Source: Mariniphaga sp964559175 (lineage in GTDB: Bacteria > Bacteroidota > Bacteroidia > Bacteroidales > Prolixibacteraceae). Taken from it: a stretch of DNA of 64,000 bases. Below the pieces are notes generated by a model. The model saw nothing but the letters and a program-made list of their open reading frames with translations. It searched no databases and was not told the DNA's origin. Numbering within the stretch: the first letter of the stretch is position 1; each line of letters begins with the position of its first letter. Location of the stretch: contig CAZLGT010000007.1 of assembly GCA_964559175.1 (NCBI GenBank), forward strand, positions 1 to 64,000, read 5' to 3'. This document shows, piece by piece, positions 6,736 to 14,793 of this stretch. The position numbers were made by a program, and so were the translations under genes.

Positions 6736-8457
6736 ATGAACAAAAAGATTTTCACCGGACTGGTTGTATTTATGGCGATTTCTATTTTGGGAATCATCGC
6801 AGTACAATTAATTTGGATGAATAATGCCATACAGGTTAAAAATGAATTATTCAGCCGGAGTGTAAACGATGCGCTGAACAGCACGGCAAAAAAACTGGAG
6901 GACCGGCAGAATCTGAATGTGGTAAACCGGATGATTTTCAGCGATTCACTTGAATGGCACAGCAACAGGGAGAATTATGATTTTCGTTTTGAAACCTTGA
7001 CGGCACCCCCGCATGGAGCTGATTCTTCTAAATTTCCTCCGGGACCTGTGCAAATTATCAGGAAACGGGCGCCAAAGCCAAACGAAAAAAATGTGGAAGT
7101 CAGGGTTGAAAAACAATTGATGAACTCAAAAAATAAAATTCGCTTACTGTCAGATTCTTTAAAAAGAAACCATAATAACGGGTTTGTGTATCAATTTCAA
7201 AATTCAGGTTCATCCGATTCTTTAACCGTTTTACGCGATACTCTCATTTTAAATGCCGATTCTTTTTTTTCGGTAAGCATGGTAAAAATCGATTCCATGT
7301 TAAGCCGAATCGACTCCACTGTTATTATTGCTCCCGAACTTACTTCACGGGTAAGACAAAGGGCCGGAAACTTAAAACAGGTTGCCAGTCAGGTGTTTAC
7401 TGAAATTGTTGCATGGGACGGGATACAACCGGATACGGCTGAAATATTACCCGTATTAAAGGAGGAACTGGAAAACAGGAACATCCCCATCCGGTTCGAT
7501 TTTGGCATTCTGAATGAAAATGAATTGAAGGTTTTTTCAGGTGATGCCGATTCTGCAAGGTTGGTAACCTCTGAATACCAGGTAAATTTGTACCCGAATG
7601 CCATTTTTAGCCGCAACCTGAAGCTGGCCGTGGTTTTTCCCGGCCGGGATGGTTTTATTTACCGTTCACTGAACTGGCTGCTGGTGGCTTCCTTTTTGTT
7701 TTCACTGTTTATTCTGGTGGCTTTTGCCGGCAGCATTTATTATATTTTAAGGCAGAAAAAAATCTCGGAAATGAAATCGGATTTTATCAATAACATGACG
7801 CATGAATTTAAAACGCCCATTGCAACCATCTCGGTGGCTGCCGATTCCATCAACAACAACAAAGTGATTTCAAATGCTGAAAAAGTGCGCTATTTCACCG
7901 GGATGATTAAAAAGGAAAACGCCCGCATGAACCAGCAGGTGGAAGATATTTTAACCATTGCCCGGCTCGATAAAAAGGAGTTCGAATTTATGTGGGAAAC
8001 CATCGATGTGCATGAATTACTAAAAGATGCCATGCAGGGAATTGCCATTCAGATTGAAAAGCGCGATGGGAAGATTGCAACTCAATTTGATGCTTCAAAT
8101 TCTTCTGTAACTACCGATAAAAACCACTGCACCAACGTGTTTTATAATTTGCTCGACAATGCCATTAAATATTCGGCTGGGCAACCCCAAATAACCATTT
8201 CAACCCAAAACAAACCGAAAGGTGTGCTGGTTTCGTTTGAGGATAAGGGTATTGGAATGAACAAAAGTGTACAAAGCAAAATATTTGAAAAGTTTTACCG
8301 GCTGGAAAGCGGTAACGTGCACAATGTGAAGGGTTTCGGGCTTGGCTTGAGTTATGCGAAAGCTGTAATTGAAGCCAACAGGGGAGCCATTTCGGTACAA
8401 AGCGAACCGGGAAAAGGAAGTAAGTTTGGTGTGTTTTTACCATTTGTAAGGGAATGA
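6736..8457 (+). CDS. Membrane sensor histidine kinase
   Basis: A 573-residue sensor kinase. One transmembrane helix near 7-28, a long periplasmic region (about 29-310) with no domain I recognise, a second helix near 312-338, then a HisKA domain with the phospho-acceptor His356 in MTHEFKTP, and a HATPase domain with N box (NVFYNLLDNAIKYS), G1 (EDKGIGMN) and G2 (GFGLGLSYA). It should autophosphorylate and pass phosphate to the regulator encoded immediately downstream, whose ATG overlaps this stop (ATGA). The periplasmic domain suggests an envelope or small-molecule signal; ligand unknown. Confidence 0.93.
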   Translation: MNKKIFTGLVVFMAISILGIIAVQLIWMNNAIQVKNELFSRSVNDALNSTAKKLEDRQNLNVVNRMIFSDSLEWHSNRENYDFRFETLTAPPHGADSSKFPPGPVQIIRKRAPKPNEKNVEVRVEKQLMNSKNKIRLLSDSLKRNHNNGFVYQFQNSGSSDSLTVLRDTLILNADSFFSVSMVKIDSMLSRIDSTVIIAPELTSRVRQRAGNLKQVASQVFTEIVAWDGIQPDTAEILPVLKEELENRNIPIRFDFGILNENELKVFSGDADSARLVTSEYQVNLYPNAIFSRNLKLAVVFPGRDGFIYRSLNWLLVASFLFSLFILVAFAGSIYYILRQKKISEMKSDFINNMTHEFKTPIATISVAADSINNNKVISNAEKVRYFTGMIKKENARMNQQVEDILTIARLDKKEFEFMWETIDVHELLKDAMQGIAIQIEKRDGKIATQFDASNSSVTTDKNHCTNVFYNLLDNAIKYSAGQPQITISTQNKPKGVLVSFEDKGIGMNKSVQSKIFEKFYRLESGNVHNVKGFGLGLSYAKAVIEANRGAISVQSEPGKGSKFGVFLPFVRE

Positions 8458-9149
8458 ATAACAGGCAACATATTTTTCTTGTGGAAGATGACCTCAGTTT
8501 CGGGGCGGTGCTGAAATCGTACCTCGAACTGAATGATTACGAGGTAACCTGGGTGGACAATGGCCGCTTTGCTTATGAGCGTTTTAAAAACGGGCAATTC
8601 AACATTTGTATTCTCGATGTAATGCTCCCGCACACCGACGGTTTTACCATTGCCGGCCAAATCAGGAAAACCGACGCACACATCCCGCTGGTTTTTCTTA
8701 CGGCTAAAACGCTGAAGGAAGATATTTTGAAAGGATACAATGTGGGCGCTGACGATTACATTACCAAACCATTTGACACCGAAGTGCTGCTGTGCAAAAT
8801 AAAAGCCATCCTCAACCGGAAAGGTCTTGAAGATCATTCAGAAAAAGAAAGTTACGAAATAGGAACTTACCGGTTTTATCCCAAAAAACGTACAATTAGC
8901 TGCGGCGATGAACATCAAAGCCTGTCGCCCAAAGAAGCCGAACTGCTGAAACTCCTTTGTCAGAACCAAAACGAACTGCTGGCCCGCGAAACGGCCCTGA
9001 ACAAAATCTGGGGCGAAGATGGCTACTTTACTACACGCAGCATGGATGTTTTTATTACGAAACTGAGAAAATACCTTTCATCCGACCCAAATATCGAAAT
9101 CAAAAATATTCATGGAAGCGGGTTTATACTGGAAGTGAAAAACGGGTAA
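8454..9149 (+). CDS. OmpR/PhoB-family response regulator
   Basis: A 231-residue regulator. Receiver domain at 1-120 with the acidic pocket (VEDD), phospho-acceptor Asp55 (CILDVMLP), Thr at LTAKT and Lys105 (YITKPFD); winged-helix DNA-binding domain from about 135 to the end (LSPKEAELLKLL, RSMDVFITKLRKYL, IHGSGFIL). It overlaps the kinase gene by 4 bp, so the two are translationally coupled. It probably binds the phased GTTAA repeats at 6660-6696 and so controls its own operon and the divergent exported protein; that target assignment is inference. Confidence 0.94.
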   Translation: MNNRQHIFLVEDDLSFGAVLKSYLELNDYEVTWVDNGRFAYERFKNGQFNICILDVMLPHTDGFTIAGQIRKTDAHIPLVFLTAKTLKEDILKGYNVGADDYITKPFDTEVLLCKIKAILNRKGLEDHSEKESYEIGTYRFYPKKRTISCGDEHQSLSPKEAELLKLLCQNQNELLARETALNKIWGEDGYFTTRSMDVFITKLRKYLSSDPNIEIKNIHGSGFILEVKNG

Positions 9150-9338
9150 TTACAAATAAGTATATTATGAAATTACCAGTAACCCAATTGCAAAAAGGAT
9201 AAATCCTGATAGTCTGTATTTGACATTTTTTCCGATATTCTTGTGTTTTAATTCAAACTTGTTTAGTTTTAAATCACTCAAAAACGAAAATTAATTTGAA
9301 TTATACAGTAAAACGAATTACATGTAACCAAACAGCCA

Positions 9339-9890
9339 ATGACTGATGAACCAGCAATAATTGAAGAACAAATTGCAAAAGCAATATTTCTAATCCGCGA
9401 CCAAAAAGTAATGACAGACAGCGACTTGTCGGAGATGTACGGTGTTGAAACCCGTATTTTGAAACAAGCTGTACGGAGAAATATCGATCGATTTCCCAAA
9501 GATTTCATGTTTGAACTGAATCATGAAGAATGGCAGCAATTGAAAAAATCATTAAGATCACAAACCGTGATCTTAAACGAAAACCTTAGGGGAAAACATA
9601 GTAAATATCCTCCATTTGTTTTCACTGAACAGGGTATCGCTATGTTATCATCTGTTCTTAACAGTCCTCAAGCCATACAGGTAAATATTTCAATTATGCG
9701 GGTTTTTGTAAAAATGCGAAAATGGGCAGCCAATTATTCTGAATTGGTAAAAAAAATTGAAGAATTACAGAAATCGGAATCGGAGCAAAACCATCATATT
9801 GCCCGCATCTATCAAATCATAGAAGAGTTGGTCAAACCCAAATTGAGTGAAAGAAAACCCATCGGATTTAAAGTTCAAAAAAATAAATAA
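9339..9890 (+). CDS. ORF6N domain-containing protein
   Basis: A 183-residue protein whose N-terminal ~90 residues fit the ORF6N domain: IRDQKVMTDSDLSEMYGVET, then RRNIDRFPKDFMFEL and FTEQGIAMLSSVL. The domain is common in phage and Bacteroidota proteins and is presumed to bind DNA. A C-terminal helical stretch (about 130-165, KKIEELQKSESEQ) may form a coiled coil. The preceding 189 bp (9150-9338) carry no recognisable promoter or terminator. Its TAA overlaps the ATG of the next gene (TAATG), an unexpected coupling to a metabolic enzyme. Biological role unknown. Confidence 0.85.
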   Translation: MTDEPAIIEEQIAKAIFLIRDQKVMTDSDLSEMYGVETRILKQAVRRNIDRFPKDFMFELNHEEWQQLKKSLRSQTVILNENLRGKHSKYPPFVFTEQGIAMLSSVLNSPQAIQVNISIMRVFVKMRKWAANYSELVKKIEELQKSESEQNHHIARIYQIIEELVKPKLSERKPIGFKVQKNK

Positions 9891-10603
9891 TGGGAACACA
9901 TGTCAGAATCGCACTAATCACCGGAGCCTCAAAAGGAATTGGAAAAGCCATTGCCATTGGTTTGGCGGAATTGGGGTACCAAACCATTTTAATTGGCCGG
10001 AACAGAGATGATTTGAACAAAGTTGCCGGTGAAATAATAAAAGCCGGTGGCCCAAAACCTGTTTTATTTTCAGTTGATATCACCGATTCAGAAAAAGTAA
10101 AAGAAACGGTGGCCGAGATTATACAGGAATTTTGCCGCATAGATATTCTGGTGAACAACGCCGGTATTCATTTTAGCGGCACACTGGAATTGCCTGAACC
10201 GGATTTCAAAAAAATGCTTGACACCAATCTCACAGCACAGTTTGTGATGCTGCAGGAAGTAGTTCCGGTGATGAAAAAACAAAAGGCAGGATATATTTTC
10301 AATGTGGCATCCCGTTCTGCCAAAGTAGGTTTTGCCGGTAGCGGCGGTTACTGTGCCTCCAAATTCGGATTGCTGGGCCTGAATGAATCCCTTTACCGCG
10401 AACTCACCCCACAGGGAATAAAAGTAACTGCACTGTGCCCGGCATGGGTAAATACCAGTATGGCACAGGAAGCCGGCACCCCGCTTCAGCCGGATGATAT
10501 GATTCAGCCGAATGATATGTTCAAAACCATTCACTGGCTGCTGGAATTATCGCCGGGTGCCTGTGTAAAAGAGGTGGTAATTACCAATCCGAAAAGTCTG
10601 TAA
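9890..10603 (+). CDS. Short-chain dehydrogenase/reductase (FabG-like)
   Basis: A 237-residue classical SDR: NAD(P)-binding TGASKGIG near the N-terminus, NNAG motif, a catalytic Ser in NVASRS and the YCASK Tyr/Lys pair. An Arg after the second strand (IGRNRDD) suggests NADP preference (inference). Family members reduce ketones, including 3-oxoacyl-ACP and sugars; the substrate here cannot be read from sequence. It overlaps the ORF6N gene by 1 bp and converges on the P-type ATPase gene with only 2 bp between stop codons. Confidence 0.9.
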   Translation: MGTHVRIALITGASKGIGKAIAIGLAELGYQTILIGRNRDDLNKVAGEIIKAGGPKPVLFSVDITDSEKVKETVAEIIQEFCRIDILVNNAGIHFSGTLELPEPDFKKMLDTNLTAQFVMLQEVVPVMKKQKAGYIFNVASRSAKVGFAGSGGYCASKFGLLGLNESLYRELTPQGIKVTALCPAWVNTSMAQEAGTPLQPDDMIQPNDMFKTIHWLLELSPGACVKEVVITNPKSL

Positions 10604-10605
10604 AG

Positions 10606-13353
10606 CTATTTTTCCCGGGTTAACAGGGAATGAATCCACTTTTCAATTCCGATAACCGGGAAAATGGCAAAGCCGAACAGTGCAGCGAAAAGAACTTCTG
10701 CAAGAGTGAGTGGCACCGTATTAAAAATGGCTTGCATAAACGGCGCATAAATAAATACAGCCTGCAAACCCAGCACAATACCGATTCCCAGAAAAACTGT
10801 GGGATTGCTGAAAAACCCGATTTTCATCAAAGAATCATGAAGCGAACGGCAGTTAAGCATGTAAAAAATCTGGAAGAGAATGACAAAAGTTACCGAAGTG
10901 GTTTGCGCTTTTGCCTGCGCAAAAGCAGGGTCCAGCCCGTTTTCCAGGCTGTGGGAATAGTGCAGATTGAAAAGTATAATCGTTCCCGCAGTCATAAATA
11001 AAGAAACAAAAACCACCCTAAAGGTCACGAACTTGTTGAACAGCGGCGCATCGGGTTTGCGGGGCGGACGTTTCATCACGTTGGGCTCCTTTACCTCGTA
11101 GGCCAGCGGAAGGGCCAGCGCCACGGCAGCCACCAGGTTAATCCACAAAAGCTGGGTGGGCAGCATGGGTAGCAAAAGTTCGTTGGTAATCAGGTTGAAC
11201 GGGAAAAACATAATTCCGTATATCAGAATGAATGCGAGTCCCAGATTGGTGGGCAACAGAAAGGCAAGCGATTTCAGCAGGTTATCGTACACCCGGCGGC
11301 CTTCCTCAACTGCTGCGCTGATACTTGCAAAATTGTCGTCAGCCAGCACAATATCGGAAGATTCCTTTGAAACGGATGTTCCGGTAATGCCCATTGCTAC
11401 TCCAATGTTCGACTGTTTGAGCGAGGGAGCATCATTCACGCCGTCGCCGGTCATGGCCACAATCTGGTTATCGGCCTGCAGCGCTTTCACCAGCCTGAGT
11501 TTGTGTTCCGGGGCTACCCGTGCAAAAATGTTGGTGCTACTAACAATTTCTGCCAGTGTTTCGTTATTCATTTTGGCCAGTTCAACACCGGTTACGGTTT
11601 TTCCGGTTTTCGAAAGGCCTAAATCCATGCCAATGGAACGGGCTGTGGCCTGATGGTCGCCGGTAATCATTTTTACGATAATTCCGGCATTGTGACAGGC
11701 TTTAATCGCCTCAATAGCCTCAGCGCGCGGCGGATCAATCATTCCCAAAAGCCCCACAAACTGAAAATCATTTTCCGCTTCGGAGGCTTGCAATTCAGTA
11801 TTTCCGCTAATATTCCTGATTTTTTGCGCAACCGCAATTACCCGCATCCCCCGGGCTCCCAGTCGCTCTAATTGGGCAACAACAGGTTCTGTTTCCAGTT
11901 TTGCACCGCCCAAATGACTGCTGCATCTTTTCAGAATAACCTCTGGTGCACCTTTTATAATAATGCGCTGTTCTTCATTCTGATTCAACGTCGTCATAAA
12001 TTTCGATTCTGAATCAAAGGGAATCTCATCCATCCGGGGGTGATTATTCCGAACCTGATCCACATTCAGATTTGCCTTGGCTGCAGCCACAACCAATGCC
12101 ACCTCGGTAGGATCTCCGGTAATGCTAAAGCTATTCCCATCAGATTTAAAACCGGCATCGCTGCACAATACTGCATTTTTAAGTAATATTTTAATATCAT
12201 TGGGCAGTTCCTTTAATTCAATACCGTTCTGCATAAAAACTCCTTCGGTATTGTACCCAACTCCTGTAACCTGAATATCCTGTTCACCCGTCCATAATTC
12301 ATTTACAGTCATTTCATTGCGGGTAAGCGTTCCTGTTTTATCGGAGCAAATAACGGTTGTACTTCCCAGCGTTTCCACGGCCGGAAGTTTCCGGATGATG
12401 GCTTTTCTGCGGGCCATTCGTTGCACGCCAATGGCCAAAGCAATGGTAACAACTGCCGGCAAACCTTCGGGAATGGCTCCAACGGCCAGTGCAATGGCAA
12501 ATATCAGACTGTCTTTTAGAGCGGCGCCCAGCAAAATTCCCTGACTGGTGGCACGAATGGTTCCAATAACCATTATAACAACTGTAATTGCCACAATTCC
12601 TATGGTCAGGTATTTCCCTACTACGGCAAGTTTATGGGTGAGAGGCGTTTCCAAATCGGTGGTTTCGCTAAGCATGTCCGAGATTTTGCCCAGCTCCGTG
12701 TTCATTCCGGTTCCAACGACCACTGCTGTTGCTGTTCCGGTTGAAACAAGGGTTCCGCTGTAAACCATACATTTCCGGTCGCCAAGTGAGGCCTCGGCTT
12801 CAACCGGATTGACTGATTTTTGGGAAGGCACCGATTCACCGGTGAGGGCAGCCTCTTCCACAGTCAGGTTTTTCTGCCGAACCAGCCGCATGTCGGCCGG
12901 AACCCGCTCACCCGCTTCCAGTTCCACCACATCGCCCGGTACAATTTCAGAAACCGGGATGGAAACTTTTCGGCCATCGCGGTAAACCGTGGCATTTTCA
13001 GGAATCATGTCGCTAAGTGCTTCAATGGCTTTTCCGGCTTTAAATTCCTGAATAAAACCGATTATCGTATTAATAACCACAACAGCCAAAACCACCAGAC
13101 CGTCGGTAATTTTTCCCAGCAAAACAGCCAGTGTACCCGAACCGATTAAAACCCAAATAAGCGGATTGTTGATTTGACGCCATAATACGGTTAAGGGCCC
13201 GTCTTTCTGTTTTCTTTTAATGTGATTCGGGCCGTACTTTTGAAATCTGTTTCTTGCAACTTCGGTGGTCAGTCCCTTTTCTGAACTTCCAACGGAATCA
13301 ATAACTTCATTATATGATTTAACATGCCAGGCGGCACTGTTTCCATTCTTCAT
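10606..13353 (-). CDS. P-type cation-transporting ATPase (P2-like)
   Basis: A 915-residue P-type ATPase with the N-terminal cation-ATPase domain, actuator loop TGES, phosphorylated Asp338 in CSDKTGTLT, nucleotide domain, hinge TGDGVNDAP and about ten membrane helices. PEGLPA in the fourth helix places it with P2A/P2-type pumps. However, the sixth helix reads WINLVAAVALALP where Ca2+ pumps carry NLVTDGLPA, so two ligand positions are alanines; the transported ion is therefore uncertain and Ca2+ should not be assumed. Start is the ATG at 13353, with a minus-strand -7 box (CAAAGGTA, 13374-13381) upstream. Confidence 0.9.
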   Translation of the reverse strand: MKNGNSAAWHVKSYNEVIDSVGSSEKGLTTEVARNRFQKYGPNHIKRKQKDGPLTVLWRQINNPLIWVLIGSGTLAVLLGKITDGLVVLAVVVINTIIGFIQEFKAGKAIEALSDMIPENATVYRDGRKVSIPVSEIVPGDVVELEAGERVPADMRLVRQKNLTVEEAALTGESVPSQKSVNPVEAEASLGDRKCMVYSGTLVSTGTATAVVVGTGMNTELGKISDMLSETTDLETPLTHKLAVVGKYLTIGIVAITVVIMVIGTIRATSQGILLGAALKDSLIFAIALAVGAIPEGLPAVVTIALAIGVQRMARRKAIIRKLPAVETLGSTTVICSDKTGTLTRNEMTVNELWTGEQDIQVTGVGYNTEGVFMQNGIELKELPNDIKILLKNAVLCSDAGFKSDGNSFSITGDPTEVALVVAAAKANLNVDQVRNNHPRMDEIPFDSESKFMTTLNQNEEQRIIIKGAPEVILKRCSSHLGGAKLETEPVVAQLERLGARGMRVIAVAQKIRNISGNTELQASEAENDFQFVGLLGMIDPPRAEAIEAIKACHNAGIIVKMITGDHQATARSIGMDLGLSKTGKTVTGVELAKMNNETLAEIVSSTNIFARVAPEHKLRLVKALQADNQIVAMTGDGVNDAPSLKQSNIGVAMGITGTSVSKESSDIVLADDNFASISAAVEEGRRVYDNLLKSLAFLLPTNLGLAFILIYGIMFFPFNLITNELLLPMLPTQLLWINLVAAVALALPLAYEVKEPNVMKRPPRKPDAPLFNKFVTFRVVFVSLFMTAGTIILFNLHYSHSLENGLDPAFAQAKAQTTSVTFVILFQIFYMLNCRSLHDSLMKIGFFSNPTVFLGIGIVLGLQAVFIYAPFMQAIFNTVPLTLAEVLFAALFGFAIFPVIGIEKWIHSLLTREK

Positions 13354-13373
13354 TTGAGTGCATTTTGATGCTG

Positions 13374-13381
13374 CAAAGGTA
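13374..13381 (-). promoter_or_regulatory. Putative -7 promoter box of the P-type ATPase
   Basis: Minus-strand TACCTTTG fits TAnnTTTG and sits 20 bp from the start codon. No -33 element at proper spacing. Confidence 0.45.
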
Positions 13382-13428
13382 GAAAAATCTTTAGTTGGAG
13401 AACTTTTTCAGTTTGACACATGCAGAAA

Positions 13429-13458
13429 TTTGGGTTCGTTGTGTTTTTATTATTTTTG
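13429..13458 (+). promoter_or_regulatory. Bacteroidota-type promoter for the lipoprotein gene at 13481
   Basis: TTTG at 13429-13432 and TATTTTTG at 13451-13458 are 18 bp apart, close to the TTTG-N19-TAnnTTTG arrangement. The predicted start site is about 15 bp before the ATG at 13481. Confidence 0.6.
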
Positions 13459-13480
13459 TCGTGATAAAAATACATCTGTC

Positions 13481-14203
13481 ATGAAAAAACAATGGAACAA
13501 AATACTTTTGCTTACAGCAGCTGTGCCTTTTCTTTTTTTGGGATGCAACAAAGATACTGAGTCCAAATTCGAGGTAAATTCTGACGCGTACATCATCAGG
13601 AAAAATATTGACGGGGAAGTAAAATCGGCGGCCGCATTTTATGTGTATGCCAACCAGGGCATCTCGTCGGCAACGGTTACCCCGCCCACAAGCGGCGGCG
13701 ACCCGATTGAATTGGGGAAAAGCGAGGGTTCAAGCTTTACTTTTTTCAAAGAACCTTCGCCGGCAGACTTCAAAGTTCAGTCGCCGACTGCAGGAATTTA
13801 CCAATTCGACGTGGAAAGCAGTGAAGGTGTCAAAATTCAACAGATGGACGAACTGGAAATCTTCAACCTTCAGATGCCGCAAATAACCTCTGCGGCATAT
13901 CAATCAGGAAGTTCTTCGCTGAACGTGAAGTGGTTAACGGTTGAAGATGCCGACGGATATGTAGTTAAACTGCTGTACCCCGATGGAAAAATTGTTTTTA
14001 TCAGCTTTGCACTCACCCCCTCTACGTCTGAATTCAATGTCAGTCCTTCCTCCGGAAACTGGATGAACCAGATTTATGCAGGAGAAGAAGTGCTGCTTCA
14101 CGTACAGTCATTTATTTACGACTCGGATGCAACTTTGGCTGACAACATCTACAATATCGGAGAAATTGCCATTGCCGAAAAAGAAATTACCTGGGGACAG
14201 TAA
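13481..14203 (+). CDS. Putative lipoprotein with an Ig-like or FN3-like fold
   Basis: A 240-residue exported protein of unknown function. The signal peptide ends in the lipobox LFLGC (Cys about 22). The body is predominantly beta-type; the C-terminal part (LNVKWLTVEDADGYVVKL) resembles a fibronectin type III strand pattern, which is inference. The frame remains open upstream to a GTG at 13358, but that would bury the signal peptide, and a good promoter lies at 13429-13458, so the ATG at 13481 is preferred. It precedes the BlaI/M56 pair by about 200 bp and has no obvious link to it. Confidence 0.75.
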   Translation: MKKQWNKILLLTAAVPFLFLGCNKDTESKFEVNSDAYIIRKNIDGEVKSAAAFYVYANQGISSATVTPPTSGGDPIELGKSEGSSFTFFKEPSPADFKVQSPTAGIYQFDVESSEGVKIQQMDELEIFNLQMPQITSAAYQSGSSSLNVKWLTVEDADGYVVKLLYPDGKIVFISFALTPSTSEFNVSPSSGNWMNQIYAGEEVLLHVQSFIYDSDATLADNIYNIGEIAIAEKEITWGQ

Positions 14204-14313
14204 AAAACCCAAAGCAATTTTTTTCAATCAATATGAAAAGTTGCTGATTTTTCTTTTCCACATCCAATTTGATAAACACACAATATTCTAAATACCAATT
14301 GGTTAAATAATAT

Positions 14314-14331
14314 TTACTATTTTTGTAGTAA
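14314..14331. promoter_or_regulatory. BlaI/MecI-type operator 1 overlapping a -7 box
   Basis: TTACTA and TAGTAA form a perfect 6-bp inverted repeat with a 6-nt spacer. The spacer includes a TATTTTTG -7 box (14318-14325), so repressor binding would block polymerase. The half-site core TACTA/TAGTA fits the known BlaI/MecI operators. Confidence 0.7.
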
Positions 14332-14368
14332 ATTTATTACGAAAATAGTTTTATTTTCAATTTCTTAG

Positions 14369-14384
14369 TACTATATTTGTAGTA
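14369..14384. promoter_or_regulatory. BlaI/MecI-type operator 2 overlapping a -7 box
   Basis: TACTA and TAGTA are inverted around a 6-nt spacer, with the same half-sites as operator 1 centred 54 bp upstream. TATATTTG (14372-14379), an exact -7 consensus, overlaps it. The repressor ATG follows at 14405. Confidence 0.7.
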
Positions 14385-14404
14385 GTTAAAATCGAAAATC
14401 GATT

Positions 14405-14791
14405 ATGGGAATGAAAACATTGACAAAAGCAGAAGAGCAAATCATGCAAATTCTTTGGAATTTGAAAGAAGGTGTGGTAAAAGATGTGGTGGAACAGTTT
14501 GAAGAACCCCGGCCGGCATACACAACCGTAGCCACCGTTTTAAAGGTGCTGGAGAACAAAGGATTTGTATCGTGCCGGAAGATTGGAAACACCAACCTTT
14601 TCTTTCCTGAGGTAAAAAAACACGAGTATGCACGGTTGCAATTTGGCTCCTTGCTGAAAGATTATTTCAACGGTTCTTTTCCGAAGCTGGCTACCTTTTT
14701 TGCCAAAGAAAATAACCTCAGCATAGCTGAACTGGAAGAGATGCTGAAAATTACGGAGAGCGAATTAAAAAAGGACGATAACAAAGAATAG
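14405..14791 (+). CDS. BlaI/MecI/CopY-family transcriptional repressor
   Basis: A 128-residue repressor with the winged-helix of the BlaI family: LTKAEEQIMQILW, then YTTVATVLKVLENKGFV as recognition helix and wing, and a helical C-terminal dimerisation region. Family members repress target promoters until a partner M56 protease triggers their loss; such a partner follows after 2 bp. Two matching palindromic operators lie upstream, so autoregulation is likely. An ATG two codons downstream (14411) is an alternative start. No beta-lactamase gene is nearby, so a role in antibiotic resistance is not implied. Confidence 0.93.
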   Translation: MGMKTLTKAEEQIMQILWNLKEGVVKDVVEQFEEPRPAYTTVATVLKVLENKGFVSCRKIGNTNLFFPEVKKHEYARLQFGSLLKDYFNGSFPKLATFFAKENNLSIAELEEMLKITESELKKDDNKE

Positions 14792-14793
14792 TC

